Assembly (NCBI RefSeq): GCF_037975245.1
Contig: NC_092582.1
Location: 17,076,577-17,140,576, forward strand
Direction: 5' to 3'
DNA from: Apostichopus japonicus
Lineage: Eukaryota; Echinodermata; Holothuroidea; Aspidochirotida; Stichopodidae
Length of the DNA stretch: 64,000 nucleotides
Made by a program: the position numbers and the translations under genes. A model generated the notes under the pieces. That model was given only the letters and a program-made list of their open reading frames with translations, made no database searches and was not told the origin of the DNA. Positions 36,430 through 48,405 of the stretch are shown here, one piece after another; positions within the stretch are counted from its first letter, which is position 1, and each line of letters starts with the position of its first letter.

Positions 36430-38240
36430 TTGTTCCTACAAGTTGGACTTTAAGGGCTTCTTAAGTCAATCTACAAAAAGGACAATATCCAGTTCGATTT
36501 AGATGCATGATATTCTTCAATCGAAATTTGAAAGTTATTATTTCCATTTTAACTCCGTTTTGTGCTAAGATAATAAAAACCTCGTTGTTATTTGTCACAT
36601 CAATTGCTTCTGCTTACTGTGCCACAGTTTCAGAACTTCTATCTGTAATCTTATACTTTTGTTTATGTCTTTTTTGTCTTTTTTTCTTTTTGTCTTGTAT
36701 CTCTCTCGTGACTTCCATCTGAACTATATTATGTGTCATCTCTATTTATAAATATATATTTGCCTCTTATACTCCCTTGGAGGATACATTGCGGATATAA
36801 ACGGAAACGAAAACAAATAATCCACTTGGGGAAGATGGTTTTAAGTAGGCAGTATTTTGAATGCTTATGTCAATGTTTGTGCGTTGGATGTCGATATTTG
36901 GAGATTTTTTATTTCATAAAATATTATTTTTTGCTTCTTTTTAAAGAATTATGAGCTAAATAAAACCATAAAAAAAAACACATTTAATGCCTAGCAATCT
37001 GTTTGTTGATACAATGATAGATAACCGATTTAGCACTTCCGTCGAGTGTAGGCCTAGTCGTGGTATCGATTTTATTTTGTTAACTTTATATCCATTCCTG
37101 GCATTGACGAAACTTGGTTGCCTATAACTACGGTGACACAAGTCTAATGTAATATTCACGGTAGGCGGCTTAAACTATTTGAGTGAAAGCATTGGACAGT
37201 AAATGTATTTGTCAACTGGAATAAAAACACAGATATTAGCGAATATATGACATACTACCGTATAGTATACATGCATGTTGGTACTCATTTTGCAAAATCC
37301 AAACAGCTAGCTAGAAACTTTGGAAACAACTGACAAACAACTGTGGTGTCAACAATGACATTACAGTTGTTTGCTTCAAGTTCACTTCAGATGTATACTC
37401 ATCTACAGTCTGGGAACAGCTTAACTTCAGAGATACCTGGAATTGAATCATTCAAATTTCACCGGGATGCCAGACGCAGTTATTTATGAGACCATGGATT
37501 AAGTATAACCCTTTCAGGATAATACTTTCATGATGGGACATTTAGGTTGAAATGGTAGTATAACAACGGTGTTTTACGAGGGGAGGAGGCAGACAGGGGC
37601 CTCCATATTACCACCCAATGACATCGACTGGTTTAAGTCTGGTTAATCATCTTTTGCCTGTTTGCAGTCAGATGGTTGTACAGCTATGGTTTTAATTTGG
37701 TTTACCCTGTTTGCCCATTATTCAACAAGCTTCGTTGGATATTTGGCATTTGTCAGGCTTTAAGTTTGATCATTGCCAGGCTGCATGGTAAATGTCACAT
37801 TAACATTTTATCGTTATTTACTGTAAGTACTTCCCAAACAAAAGACTGGCCAACATAATAGCCGAAATAATTGTTTCTTGACCATGAAACACTTTGAAAC
37901 TATAACAATCCAGTAACTCGAGGAAAACGAAACACCTTAAGTCTTGAAGAGGCGTAAATAGAAATGTAGGAAACATTATTTGTAAAATAATTTCTGACAA
38001 ACAGCATGAATTCCAATTTTAGTTTACTACGAGATGAGTCTCGCAAAACATTTCTCTAATAGCACAGCAAAATGAAATAATATTGCATAGGCATAGAAAT
38101 TAGGGATGGAGGTAATCATTTTTAATATAATTTTTATAACGATATTTCTCATTCTTTTGTAATGAACGACAGTATGCCCACATATATGTTCTGAACGAAA
38201 TCACTTTAGACTTGTTGATATAATGATACTGTGGCCGTGC
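36430..38240. other. No recognisable gene
   Basis: Several 60-75-codon open frames (for example 36507-36722 and 36733-36954), hydrophobic because of T-rich composition. No splice or domain support. Confidence 0.5.
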
Positions 38241-40849
38241 ATATGCATACATTACTCTCTTAAAATGAGAGACTGAAATTTCAGTCTAATCGACTGAAAT
38301 TTCAGTCTAATGATGGATGGGATAAGGGATCAGACTACTTAGACTGAATTTCAGTCTGAAATGTAAAGACTGAAGGTCAGTCTTAATTAGACTGAATACT
38401 CTGCAGTCTAATAGACTGAAAATGAAACCACTTTAGACTGAACAGTCAGCAGTTTAGACTGATTTATTGCAGCACCAGTCTTAATTAGATTGAATACGCT
38501 CAGTCTATTAGACTGATATCAGACTGAACAGTCGGTCCTTTAGACTGAATTATTACACATCACAGCTATACTGTCAATCTTATAAACTGCAAATCCTGGA
38601 TTGAACAAGCTTTTCTATTGATCCTCCGTGTTGGCTTAGTGCTGGAATTCTTCAATATAGATGCATTAAAGGCCATCAAAGACAACATTCAATGATCTGT
38701 TAATGCAGGGGAATTTACTGAAAGGTGCTACTTCATGGAGTGACTTCGCCTTCACATCCAATCATGTTAGGCTATAAAGACCAAAAAATCGTTGTGACAG
38801 TCACACACAAAGTACATTAAAAATGGTATTCCATCAAGAAATATAATTGTCAATATCCACCGTACAGTAATTTTATTTCCACTAACCCACTTATATATTC
38901 TTATATAATTTTCGTTATCATATTAAAAAAAAAACAGAAATCAAAACTACAATATTCTGAGGGATGTTCAACACAACATGTTATCTTTCCAACAAACGTT
39001 CAAATTATAAAGATACTTTACATAACAGTGACATATTTTCAGTTCAATATTAATCTGTCAAATTTCTGCTTGAATTGGGCCATCTAAAATGTTCTTTAAT
39101 TTTTTTGGAAAAAGGATTAGGTGAGCTGAGAACAGATCAGTGGTGTCGCCAATGGGTGGCCTGGGGAACCCCTCCCCCGAGAGGGAATTCACAAATAGAC
39201 ATATCACCAACCAAGATTCAAATGTCTGGCAACACCACTGCAACAGAAAGCACTTTAAATTCTTTGTATATTACCACCAGGTGGTAATACCCTGGAATTC
39301 ATTGACAACACAGCTGTAAATTGAGTCGTTATATACCCAGCTGATCCCATCTCCCGATCTCACTGAACTTTAAATTTTCCACTGTAAAGGATATAGTAAC
39401 TATACGATCCTGCCTTTAGAAAAGGGATAGGATGGTAACACGACGATAGTACAATGGATCTGGTACATTGCCTTTTTTCCAGTTGTGAATCATTAATGTA
39501 TAGTAGCAACAATTTCTTAGAATGATTTCAAAATGGGGAAAACATATGACAAATTTTCAGCAGGTTATTTATAAAATATTAGGAATGGTTAAACTATATA
39601 TCAGTGCCGTCAACATTTAATACTTTGTGTTTCAATGATATAGATTGGCGATTGCTAAAAGTCATTATCCAGCACACACAAACAACATATTACAAGCAGT
39701 TAACAGCCTAACCCTAACTTCATAATGACTATTAGATAAACATGAATTATTATATACTGCATTCACAATTTCATGATATGGCATTCATATAAAGCAAATT
39801 TGTATGCAAAAACAGCACATGTGACTATTATACCACCCTCAATTATTTCTTAACTTTCTGATAGTAATCATGTATAGTGATTTCGATTGGGATTTCAATC
39901 AAATTTTGAAGTTTTATAAATTATCTGACGTGAATCATTTAATGTCGGGCTCAAGCTGAAAAAAAAATGTCACTCAAAGTCGACTAAAAAATAATGAGGA
40001 AAGGATATTCTCAAATGGAATTTTCTACAGTTACTGAATTTATAATAATCAGGTTACTTGCTTTTCATGGCAAGTTATGGAATATTGTGCATAATAAATA
40101 ATATGAGCTTAATTAATTGCTTAATTAAATAAACCTTCAACATAGTGAGTGCAGTGAAATGTGGGAACATTAAAGTAAACATTAAAATAACATGCTCGAA
40201 AAATCATAATTAGATCAGTATCATTAAAAAACATTTTTGACAACCAAAAATCAATGAAATATTTATTTCTGGAGCCCTATTCATATAAAACTGTTGGTAA
40301 ACTCTGGGTAATCAATTTAACATTTTAGGGTATGTGTTAGTTACTCCTTAAAGGCATTGAAGGCTTGTCGCAAACAGCATGCAGCCATCTGAAAAAGTTA
40401 ACTTTCTGTTGCTTGCAAGTGATGTTTGTTCGTGTCGCTAAAAAAGACAGACAGTAATGAAACGTGATACCTTGATATCTTTAACTGGACCTGAGATGTT
40501 CATCGCTGTATCGTTTATACACTGTGATGTGGGTATTGACCGCAGCTGTATGCACTGACTGTACACTAGTGTCTAATTACCGACGGTAGCAAGCTGTGTT
40601 TGTATTTTCTGGGATCGATGGCAGTGTCTAACACTTCTGTCACACCTCATTCGAAACTAGGTCAGATTACCGGCATTAGACGTTCTTTTTGCGCGAGTCT
40701 TCACACCCTTTTAAAGTTACCCTACTCTGACAGACGGGGTTCCGGACTACAGAGCAATAAAATGTAACATTCACTCCTTGAAATTACTCCATGCTGACTG
40801 CCCTTATTGATGTGGCAAGGATACGGACTAGAGACTTCACTTCTGTTGG

Positions 40850-41135
40850 TTGCAAAATTCCATACACCATGGAAGCATGGAACTCACAAAACTAGTGTTG
40901 TAGAGGGGGTGTATAGACTGAGTATAGTCTATGTTAAATGTATGTTCTACGCCTCTGTCCCTGCTGAAATGGCCAGTTTATCTGCCACAATGAAGAATTG
41001 TTTGGGGTTCAATTCTGGTCCGAGAGATAGGATGAAAGGCTGCCAATATTGTCCTTGTCTGCCCTGTGCTGCGCTCTCAGTATCTGTGCCCTCCTGTTTG
41101 GTGAAGATAAAAATAAATGTGGTAAAGGACAAGCA
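40850..41135 (-). pseudogene. Decayed fragment of a TE-associated protein
   Basis: Minus strand. An open stretch with YWQPFILSLGPELNPKQFFI followed by VADKLAISAG, then a frameshifted continuation with YTPPLQH and MVYGI after stops. It resembles a repeat-associated protein family of aquatic animals that I recall only by its LG..pxQFF(v/i)..D pattern and for which I have no name. It is clearly non-functional. Confidence 0.4.
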
Positions 41136-41717
41136 ATATGGTATGAATCAAAACATTCTTAAAAAAAGATATGTTGAGAGGTAGAGTTCGATGTGGACTA
41201 GACTAGAATAATATTTAGGAGAGAATGGAGAAAGAAGAACATGACTGGCATTGTACGAAGGAGATATATCAATTCATGATAGGCAGCAATATATATGTCA
41301 TCCATGGCGGGTGAGATGTGTTATGTGAAGGTGGATTCAAATTCAACCTAACATTTATGGGTTATCATGTTGATTTTGGCAGGTACATGGTTACCAAGCA
41401 AGGTTTGTTGTTAGTTGTTTTCAGAAATTTCTCTTTTTAAGGATAAATTGTTCGTGACATCTCCTGATTCCATTTCATCAGCATAGAAAACCAGTGAACA
41501 AGGAATATGATTTACATTTTAGCCTACTGATTTCACTAATATGTCTATCTGCTTTTAAAAGAAACTGATTTCATAAGATTAGTGAATGGTAATATTACTG
41601 TAAAATCTTATAGTGAAGACTGATGGCCCACTATATGTTTAATAAAATAGCAAAAGCATACCAATTCTTTTCCAGTTTCCACATGATTTAAATACAATGG
41701 TAATTGTTTAACAGAAT

Positions 41718-42300
41718 CGTGATAGCTTCATGCTGTAATGGCTGTAGCAGTAACTACATTTTTTCAAATAATTAAGGGTGCTTACAATCTATGCATAATA
41801 GTACTGTGTTTTGCAATTTCTTCAGCATTATTATGTTGAAGTATTTGTTATGAGGTTAACCTAGCCTAGATTCATTTGGGACGATCGAGTACATATTGCA
41901 GTCCTGACAAGCGTGCTTATTCGCCCGACGATTGGGTACATATGCAGGACAGGCGGCTAATTTGCCAGACGATCTGGTACCGTGATAGCTTCATGCTGTA
42001 ATGGCTGTAACAGTAACTACATTTTTCAAATAATTAAGGGTGCTTACAATCTATGCATAATAGTACTGTGTTTTGCAATTTCTTCAGCATTATTATGTTC
42101 AAGTATTTGTTATGAGGTTAACCTAGCATAGGCCTAGGCTAGATTCATTTTGGGACGATCGAATACATATTGCAGGACAAGCGTGCTTATTCGCCCGACG
42201 ATCGGGTACATATGCAGGAGAGGCGGGCTGATTTGCCCGACGATCGGGTACATATGCAGGACCGACGTGCTTATTCGCCCGACGATCGTGTAAATAGGCC
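41718..42300. repeat. 263-bp tandem duplication with nested ~43-bp minisatellite
   Basis: CGTGATAGCTTCATGCTGTA starts at 41718 and again at 41981, and the following ~260 bases are duplicated. The right part of each unit is a ~43-bp repeat with CCCGACGATCGGGTACATAT and TGCAGGA cores (two to four copies per unit). The palindromic CGATCG centre recurs at each step. Confidence 0.95.
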
Positions 42301-42456
42301 CCACCAATTATAACAATAGCCTAGGCTAGGCCCTATTTTCTATAGTACAGCCTAGCTAGGCCTACCTCGCGCACAAGCCTAGAATAACTAACGTTACGAA
42401 CTGCCAAGCTTTTATTCTGTATTAATTGTAAAACAACAAAAAACATACATACATAC

Positions 42457-42526
42457 CCTCGTAAACTGTTTTCACTTCTTCGTGGAAACCTTTATTTGTA
42501 AGAAAAGTTCTTAAAGACTCAGCCAT
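42457..42526 (-). CDS. Candidate first exon of the 4.7-kb element's gene
   Basis: ATG at 42526 opens MAESLRTFLTNKGFHEEVKT plus VYEG and ends at donor GAGG|GTATGTATG (42457). The helical, charged start looks like the beginning of a SAM-type domain, but this is a guess. Its position just inside the right terminal repeat, transcribed inward, fits a transposon gene. No second exon is identified with confidence. Confidence 0.45.
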
Positions 42527-43045
42527 TGCTAATTTATAACCTTTACTCTAGCTTAGACATACGGTCGTCTGTCTCGTTCATGCCTAGCTGTGTGTACGAC
42601 GTGCGTACGTACAGTACAGCGAGTACCTGGCTAAGCGAAGAATATAGTAGTATATATATGTACACAAATTGTAGCGCTCGTTGTCACTTATTTTTGTGCG
42701 GCGTATTTGCAAGTTTTCGGATGACGTAGGCGCATTTCTATTCTCTGATTGGATACATTTTTCAGTGGAATACAGAGACTGAAAATGGTAAGATGCCATG
42801 CCACATGTGATTAGCTGATTGGTTAATACAATCAGTCCAAACAGCGACTGAACGGTGTAACTGATAATATAGTCTAAGTAGAGTGTTTCTCAGTCTAAGC
42901 TCAGTGTATAACACTGAAAAAAATTTCAGTCTCAAAGAAGACTGAATTCTTCAGTTTATCATTTTAAGAGAGTATCTTTAAAGTATATACTATACATATA
43001 CCGTTATAATTAGCAGCTATTTATATATAATATTCCCATTTGAAC

Positions 43046-43348
43046 CACCCGATACACATAGAGAACACAGTTACTACTGTAAATCTTACAGTTTGTACCA
43101 CAGTAAAAAGTGGATTGTGCTATAAATCGGTAACATGTGCTATTAGGATTACAGTAAGAACTGAGGATATGTGTAATTCCAACAAATCCGTTTGGGATTT
43201 GTTGGAATTACAAATATCCTCAGTTCTTACTGTAAACCTAATAGCACATGCTACCGATATATCAGATTTGTCAGCACGACCCAGTATTTACTGTGGTCTA
43301 AAACCTTAAATTTACAGTAGTTACTGTAATCTCTGTGTGAATCGGCTG
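43046..43348. mobile_element. Foldback MITE, family M1, copy 2
   Basis: 303 bp, CACCCGATACACA...TGAATCGGCTG, arms ~140 bp. Perfect 7-bp target duplication TTTGAAC (43039-43045 and 43349-43355). Same family as 16258-16565. Confidence 0.93.
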
Positions 43349-44229
43349 TTTGAACAGGTGAAATGGGTTTCAGTTTTTCAGCGGTTATTTTAGGATTATT
43401 GATGAACGAACTGGCACTTAATTACGTTGCACGATGCAATCTTAAGAAAGTTGTCACGTTTCAACATACTGCACGCGTTATGAACTGCAGGAACGGATGA
43501 CGTGCATATAGAATTGAAGAGACAATCTCGCTTACCTTGTTGTAAAATAGTATAGGAGTATATGTTACCTTTACCTACCATTACGTTTCACTTTGTACGG
43601 TCACGTCGTATACACTCGCTGTTCGCTAAAATCCCTTTTATGTCAAACGTATTAGTCCTTCATGCCTGACACCAAGATATATGTGCGTTAATATAACAAG
43701 CTATATAAATCTTATCCCTTCAGTTCCTTTAATAGTTGCCAAAGGACCGAATATATGGTAAAATAGGGAGCATACATTTTCTAAATATTTCTCCCTGTAT
43801 ATAATTAAGAAGAACGCACCAACCTATTCCAAGTAATCAATATGCATCGATTGAAATAGAGATAATACAGTCTTCTCATACAAAAAAACAATAGGAATTT
43901 ACACTATTTGGCCAAATTAATACTAACTCAAATATTTATTTTTAAAGTTGGTTAATGTAAGGTGATTGCTCAAACCTTTGCTACACCTTCAAATAACTAA
44001 CTTATAATTTACCAAAGTGTATTATTATGGTAAGACAAAGAAGACTATACGGAATACTTTTAGACATACAAAATGAAATAAAACAACATAGTGTGCAATA
44101 TTTGAGGGTTCTGTATCACATGGGAAAGACATATCTTTCACGCGCAGTTGAGTTACCCGCTCCGCGTTGGTTTCAGAGTTGCGTCTGTATTCTCATTTTT
44201 ATTTCCAATCTTAAAGTCTGTCCTTGCAA

Positions 44230-44336
44230 TAAGTGGACGAATACATTTCATCCCAAAAGTACTTTCACTAGTATCCAAAGTTTTAAGCACGATACTGGTG
44301 AAAGAACTTTTGGGATGAAATGTATTCGTCCACTTA
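44230..44336. repeat. Near-perfect hairpin, 46-bp arms
   Basis: Arms 44230-44275 and 44291-44336 match at 44 of 46 positions with a 15-base spacer. Both contain GGACGAATACATTTCATCCC. It lies inside a 143-codon open frame that is otherwise featureless. Confidence 0.9.
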
Positions 44337-44908
44337 TTTCCTATCCACGGCTTAGGTCACATTATATTCCACCATTCAATCTGCACCTAAATATATTGAA
44401 TGGACAGAGATTCTTTTATATTTGCCATATACATCCGAAAAGTGTTTGCAGCCTCTGACCGGCTTGTAAACAATGTTCCTATTATTAGGAGGCTATTTGA
44501 ATCCATTGGATATGTAACGTTGTGAGCGTCTTATATGTAGCCTCAATGTTAGCTCAATTAGTAATTCAATTAATTAGTCAAACAAATCATTTAACAGGGA
44601 AAGCAATGCAAAAACAATTACACTAATTTATGTCACCAAACTTTCTGGGCGGTGGAATCAGGGCGGTTGGAACTTGAGGCTCCAAACAGGGGTTTGTGTT
44701 CAAAATTTCGGTCAAAAATTCCAGTATTTTTTGTTTTCAACAAAAGAACCGTTTTTATTGAATTTTTGCAACAACGTAGAACGTTCGAATTAATCTTACA
44801 GTTTTCATTCATCTTTAAAAAAAAATTGCAACAAACTAGCACTTTCTTTAAATTAATAATGATTAACTAAAAAAAAATGATAAAAGGGGTTTCTTTTAGC
44901 TTCAAAAT

Positions 44909-45795
44909 CACCCGATACTCACAGAGAACACAGTAACTTCCTTAAATCTTACAGTTTTGTACCACAATAAAAACTGGAACGTGCTATAAATCGGCAGCAC
45001 GTGCAATTAGGATTACAGTAAGAACTGGGGATATGTGTAATATCAACAAATCCAGTTTGATGGGGGTTATTATTATTTTTTTGGGGGGGGGGGATTTCTA
45101 CGGCAAGATGCAACATGGACAAATACGTGCATAACAATGGTCGTAGACTAATTGATTTGTGTCGATGCCTTGCACTGTCGATTGCGTTATTATACCTCCC
45201 CGGAACTATACTTCCAAATATTGATGTAGAATTATATGTAGATATCTTCGATAATTTAATGTCCGATAAGCATAACCCAATTTCTGTAGAGTTCCTGAAT
45301 AGGAACCCCGGTGGTCATTCACACTGATAGAAGCGTTTCAAAGTAGTAAAAGTAATATTGATGTTCGGAGAAAAGCCTCAAAGAAGGTTCTAAGGAAGGG
45401 TGAGAGGAGGGATGACTTTAGGAACTTTGTAAGTAACACTGACCTTAGCAACATTTCGGAACGTCTTGATGGTATCCAGCCGATTCACACAGCGAGATTA
45501 CAGTAACTACTGTAAATCTAAACTTTTGTACCACAGTAAATACTGGATCGTACTGACAAATCTGATAAATCGGTAGCATGTGCTATTACGTTTACAGTAA
45601 GAACTGAGGATATTTGTAATTCCAACAAATCCCAAACAACTGGATTTGTTGGAATTACACATATCCTCAGTTCTAACTGTAATCCTCATAGTACATGCTA
45701 CCGATTAGCGGAATTGTTAGCACAATCCAGTTTTTACTGTGGTACAAAGTGTTAATATTTACAGTAGTTACTGTAATTTCTGTGTAAAACAGCTG
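44909..45795. mobile_element. Composite M1 MITE carrying a LINE fragment
   Basis: The left end CACCCGATACTCACAG (44909) and right end ...CAGCTG (45795) are flanked by the same 7-bp duplication TCAAAAT (44902-44908 and 45796-45802), so they inserted as one unit of 887 bp. Inside are a left M1 arm (to ~45060), a LINE endonuclease/linker fragment (45105-45476), then an almost complete foldback M1 copy (45477-45795). The inner copy has no target duplication of its own. Confidence 0.75.
45115..45476 (+). pseudogene. LINE endonuclease-linker fragment inside the MITE
   Basis: One frame encodes HNNGRRLIDLCRCLALSI and later FDNLMSDKHNPISVEF, resembling the NGR.L.D.C and SDH.PI segments of APE-type LINE endonucleases. 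After a frame change it encodes VRRKASKKVLRKGERR, as in a LINE linker. Part of it (45290-45410) is repeated at 36277-36395. Truncated and dead. Confidence 0.5.
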
Positions 45796-45809
45796 TCAAA
45801 ATGGGTACT

Positions 45810-47500
45810 AACTATTAATGGAATTAGATTTTCACAATACCGAGGGGGCACGTATCCCCTGTTCCCCGGCTTCATCTCCCTGCAATGACTTGTCACTGAA
45901 TCACCATTGCTGTGCAGGATCATAACAGGACAAATGGAACAAGGACAATATGCATCCTTTCATGTTCTTTACACTTACCTCATGTGTAAGCTGTCACATG
46001 TGTGTGTGAATAACATACCATTGAATACCACTCTAGTTTAATCGTTCCTATAGTGACGGGGGTCCTATAGATATATAACACAACAAGTACAAATTAAGAT
46101 TAAGTGAACAGGTAAAATGTCTGTCTGTTCTTTATACACTGCTGTCTCGGACCATATACTTTTCCCTACAACTCCTGAACCAATCCAACGCATATATACA
46201 TAAAGCTCAAGAATATCACTATATTGTAAGAGCAGGGAGTTGTTCCATAACAACTCACTGGTAAGAGTATCAAACGCTGTACAAGACTAACAATAGGGGA
46301 CACTCTCCATGCATGATGAAATGCAATAGGCCACCTAAGGTGCAGAAATTGAGTTATGCAAGTACATGTTGTCACCTAATACCCATGCGAAGTTGCTTTT
46401 GGACATGCGTAGTCGGCTGGAGAGCGTCCCCTGTAATACGGGGAAGAAGGCTAAATATATCATCGACAAAAAATTATTAGACAGGGTAACATACTGTGAC
46501 ACTGTTGTACAAATCATTCATCCTCTCCGTCTATCAGACGACATATTGAACCTCTGTTCTTTGTAAAGAAGCTTAGCTCATTTTAATATAATTTATAATC
46601 TGTTCTTTTGTTATATTATATGCTGATGTCGTCATGTACTAAATTTCCATTTCTCTCTTCTGAACGTATATTACTGTTAATGAAATATGATGCGTGTTGA
46701 TAACGCGAACGAAATACTAAATTGTCCTCCAATCATCACGTTTATACGAACGTCGTTAAGTGATTCGTCCATCCTCTCCACTCATGCCCTAGTTGCTCAG
46801 TATGTTATATACTTTCTCTATGTTATGTAGGACTTTCCAACGTCGATCGAGTTTTGTTCTCAAGCGCAAGCATGGACATTTCAGAATCGTATATTGTACA
46901 ATGAAAGCTCACACGCGTTGTTCTCAGCACTCTCAGCTTCTGTTCACACCTGTTCTTGCTTCCCTCGTCGAACTTGAAAGCCACGCAACAGTAGCAATTA
47001 TGTATGCACTGTGTGACTTCACACCTCTCAAGTCTAGTTCAAGCATTCCTCACATGAACATTCTTCCACAAATGTGTCATGTGTTGCTTCTGCCATGCTG
47101 TCACAAAACATTCGTCCTTCATAATACAACTAACTTCGAACAAGCGGGATGGTATTGTACCTCAAAACTCACATTCCTTTTCAATAGCAAATATAGCAAA
47201 ACAGAAAAGCGTTTGCAAGCTAGCTGTCGTACTTACATATACCTGTAATAGAAAATGAAGGAAATGGATGAGTTATATGATTGAGAGGACCTCATAAGAA
47301 CCTTGGGATGTTCGGTAAGAAAACAAATTGTCAATTACAATGTTGTGCCTATTGCTACTATGCATCTTTTTATGAGTTTGAGAGGAAGTGGTGTAAAAGT
47401 CCCCCAGCCCCCCCCCCCCACCCTACTCCCTCATTCAATTATATCATCATATAACAAAGACCACGTCCGGATATTTTTCAATTTTTACATCCTCATTTAA
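45810..47500. other. No confidently assigned feature
   Basis: Two plus-strand open frames stand out by length (46366-46566 and 46793-47248) but show no recognised domain, no splice support and no paralogue in the window. Confidence 0.4.
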
Positions 47501-47514
47501 AGGACACTAGTTAT

Positions 47515-47660
47515 TGCTATTGCTATATCGCTACGAGTATCGCTATTGTTATTGCCATTGTCATTGTAATTATTTTTATTATTATTATATATAATATATA
47601 TATAATATAGTATACCTATACGATAACTACGATAACAGCAAATAGGTATACTATATTATG
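47515..47660. repeat. ATTGCT-type microsatellite and AT palindrome
   Basis: Imperfect (ATTGYT)n at 47515-47575, then TATTATATATAATATATA and a hairpin whose arms read ATAATATAGTATACCTAT and its inverse at 47641-47658. Confidence 0.85.
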
Positions 47661-47791
47661 TACTTGCTCTACTTCTCTGTATTGATCCCTTTTGCAACTG
47701 GAAGTGAACATCTGAATCTTTGTTATCAATGATAATACGGTATATCTGATTATAATTTTGATTGGATTGTGAAGAAAGTCAGCCAACTAAC

Positions 47792-47947
47792 CGGCGCATT
47801 GTATGTTGGACAGATAAGGTCATCGAGCTGTAGAAATGTAGCAAATGGTCTATCATCTATGTCCGGATTTCTATTTCTATAGTAGTGTCCGGATAACTGT
47901 GTCATCGATAAAACTAGCATAGTACACCAGTCTTGGGAATTGTATCC
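47792..47947 (-). CDS. Unknown gene family, copy B, exon beta (156 nt)
   Basis: Minus-strand exon, acceptor TTTTCTCATCAG and donor GTTAGT, 52 codons in phase 0 at both ends. Exact length match to 19107-19262, with conserved DWC..LV, LS.HYY.NRNP, D.R.FA..L..DD.ICP.Y and a final AP. About half of the residues are shared between the copies, while introns are unrelated, so both are likely functional genes rather than a recent duplicate. No known domain is recognised. Confidence 0.78.
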
Positions 47948-48282
47948 CTGATGAGAAAATATATTTAATACGAAACATATTTACCATGTTCAAAGTGTCA
48001 CAGGAAAAAAGTGAAAACGATTCTTACAAAAACAAAAGTAAAACTACTTACCGTATATGAAATTGTAATAGTGCAGTATATTTTGTATTTATAAAGTATG
48101 TTGTCTCTCACAGAAAAAAAAAGTAAATGTTATCTTCCATGATGAAAATACACCTTCTTTCAGTTGAAAAATGTCCAAAGGCTCCTAGACAATGATTATT
48201 TTAACATGGTAGCTTAATTTTGCAGAAGGCAAGTTCTGCAAAGCCTCACCGGTATCGTTCAATCAAGTTATTCTTCATACTC

Positions 48283-48405
48283 ATCTATATTGTATTTTAT
48301 TCTGCAGTTTTACTACATATTTTGTGTCATATATTTATTTCCTGTTACATAGCGCTTTAGAGCACTTTGTGGATTTTACGCTTTATGAAATAAATTATTA
48401 TTATT
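48283..48405 (+). mobile_element. 3' tail of the CR1/L2-type LINE
   Basis: Closely matches 2887-3018 (ACTACATATTTTGTGTCATA, GCGCTTTAGAGCAC, TGTGGATTTTACGCTTTA) and ends in AAATAAATTATTATTATT. The terminal ATT repeats are typical of CR1/L2 LINE 3' ends. It is an extremely 5'-truncated insertion. Confidence 0.85.

Larger units (their letters stand above)
38254..42973 (-). mobile_element. 4.7-kb DNA transposon candidate with 15-bp TIRs
   Basis: Perfect 15-bp terminal inverted repeats ACTCTCTTAAAATGA (38254-38268 and, inverted, 42959-42973). Each is followed internally by arrays of GACTGAA/TTCAGTC motifs (38270-38560 and 42755-42957). Inside, on the minus strand, are a plausible first exon near the right end and a decayed coding fragment. 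No clear target-site duplication flanks it, so the two ends could also be two separate MITE copies. The superfamily is not identified. Confidence 0.6.

Noticed and set aside
44027-44458. 143-codon plus-strand ORF
   Set aside because: A third of it is the two arms of a hairpin. No domain, splice or paralogue support.
46793-47248. 151-codon plus-strand ORF
   Set aside because: Opens with TTG rather than ATG, with composition typical of noncoding DNA and no recognised motif.
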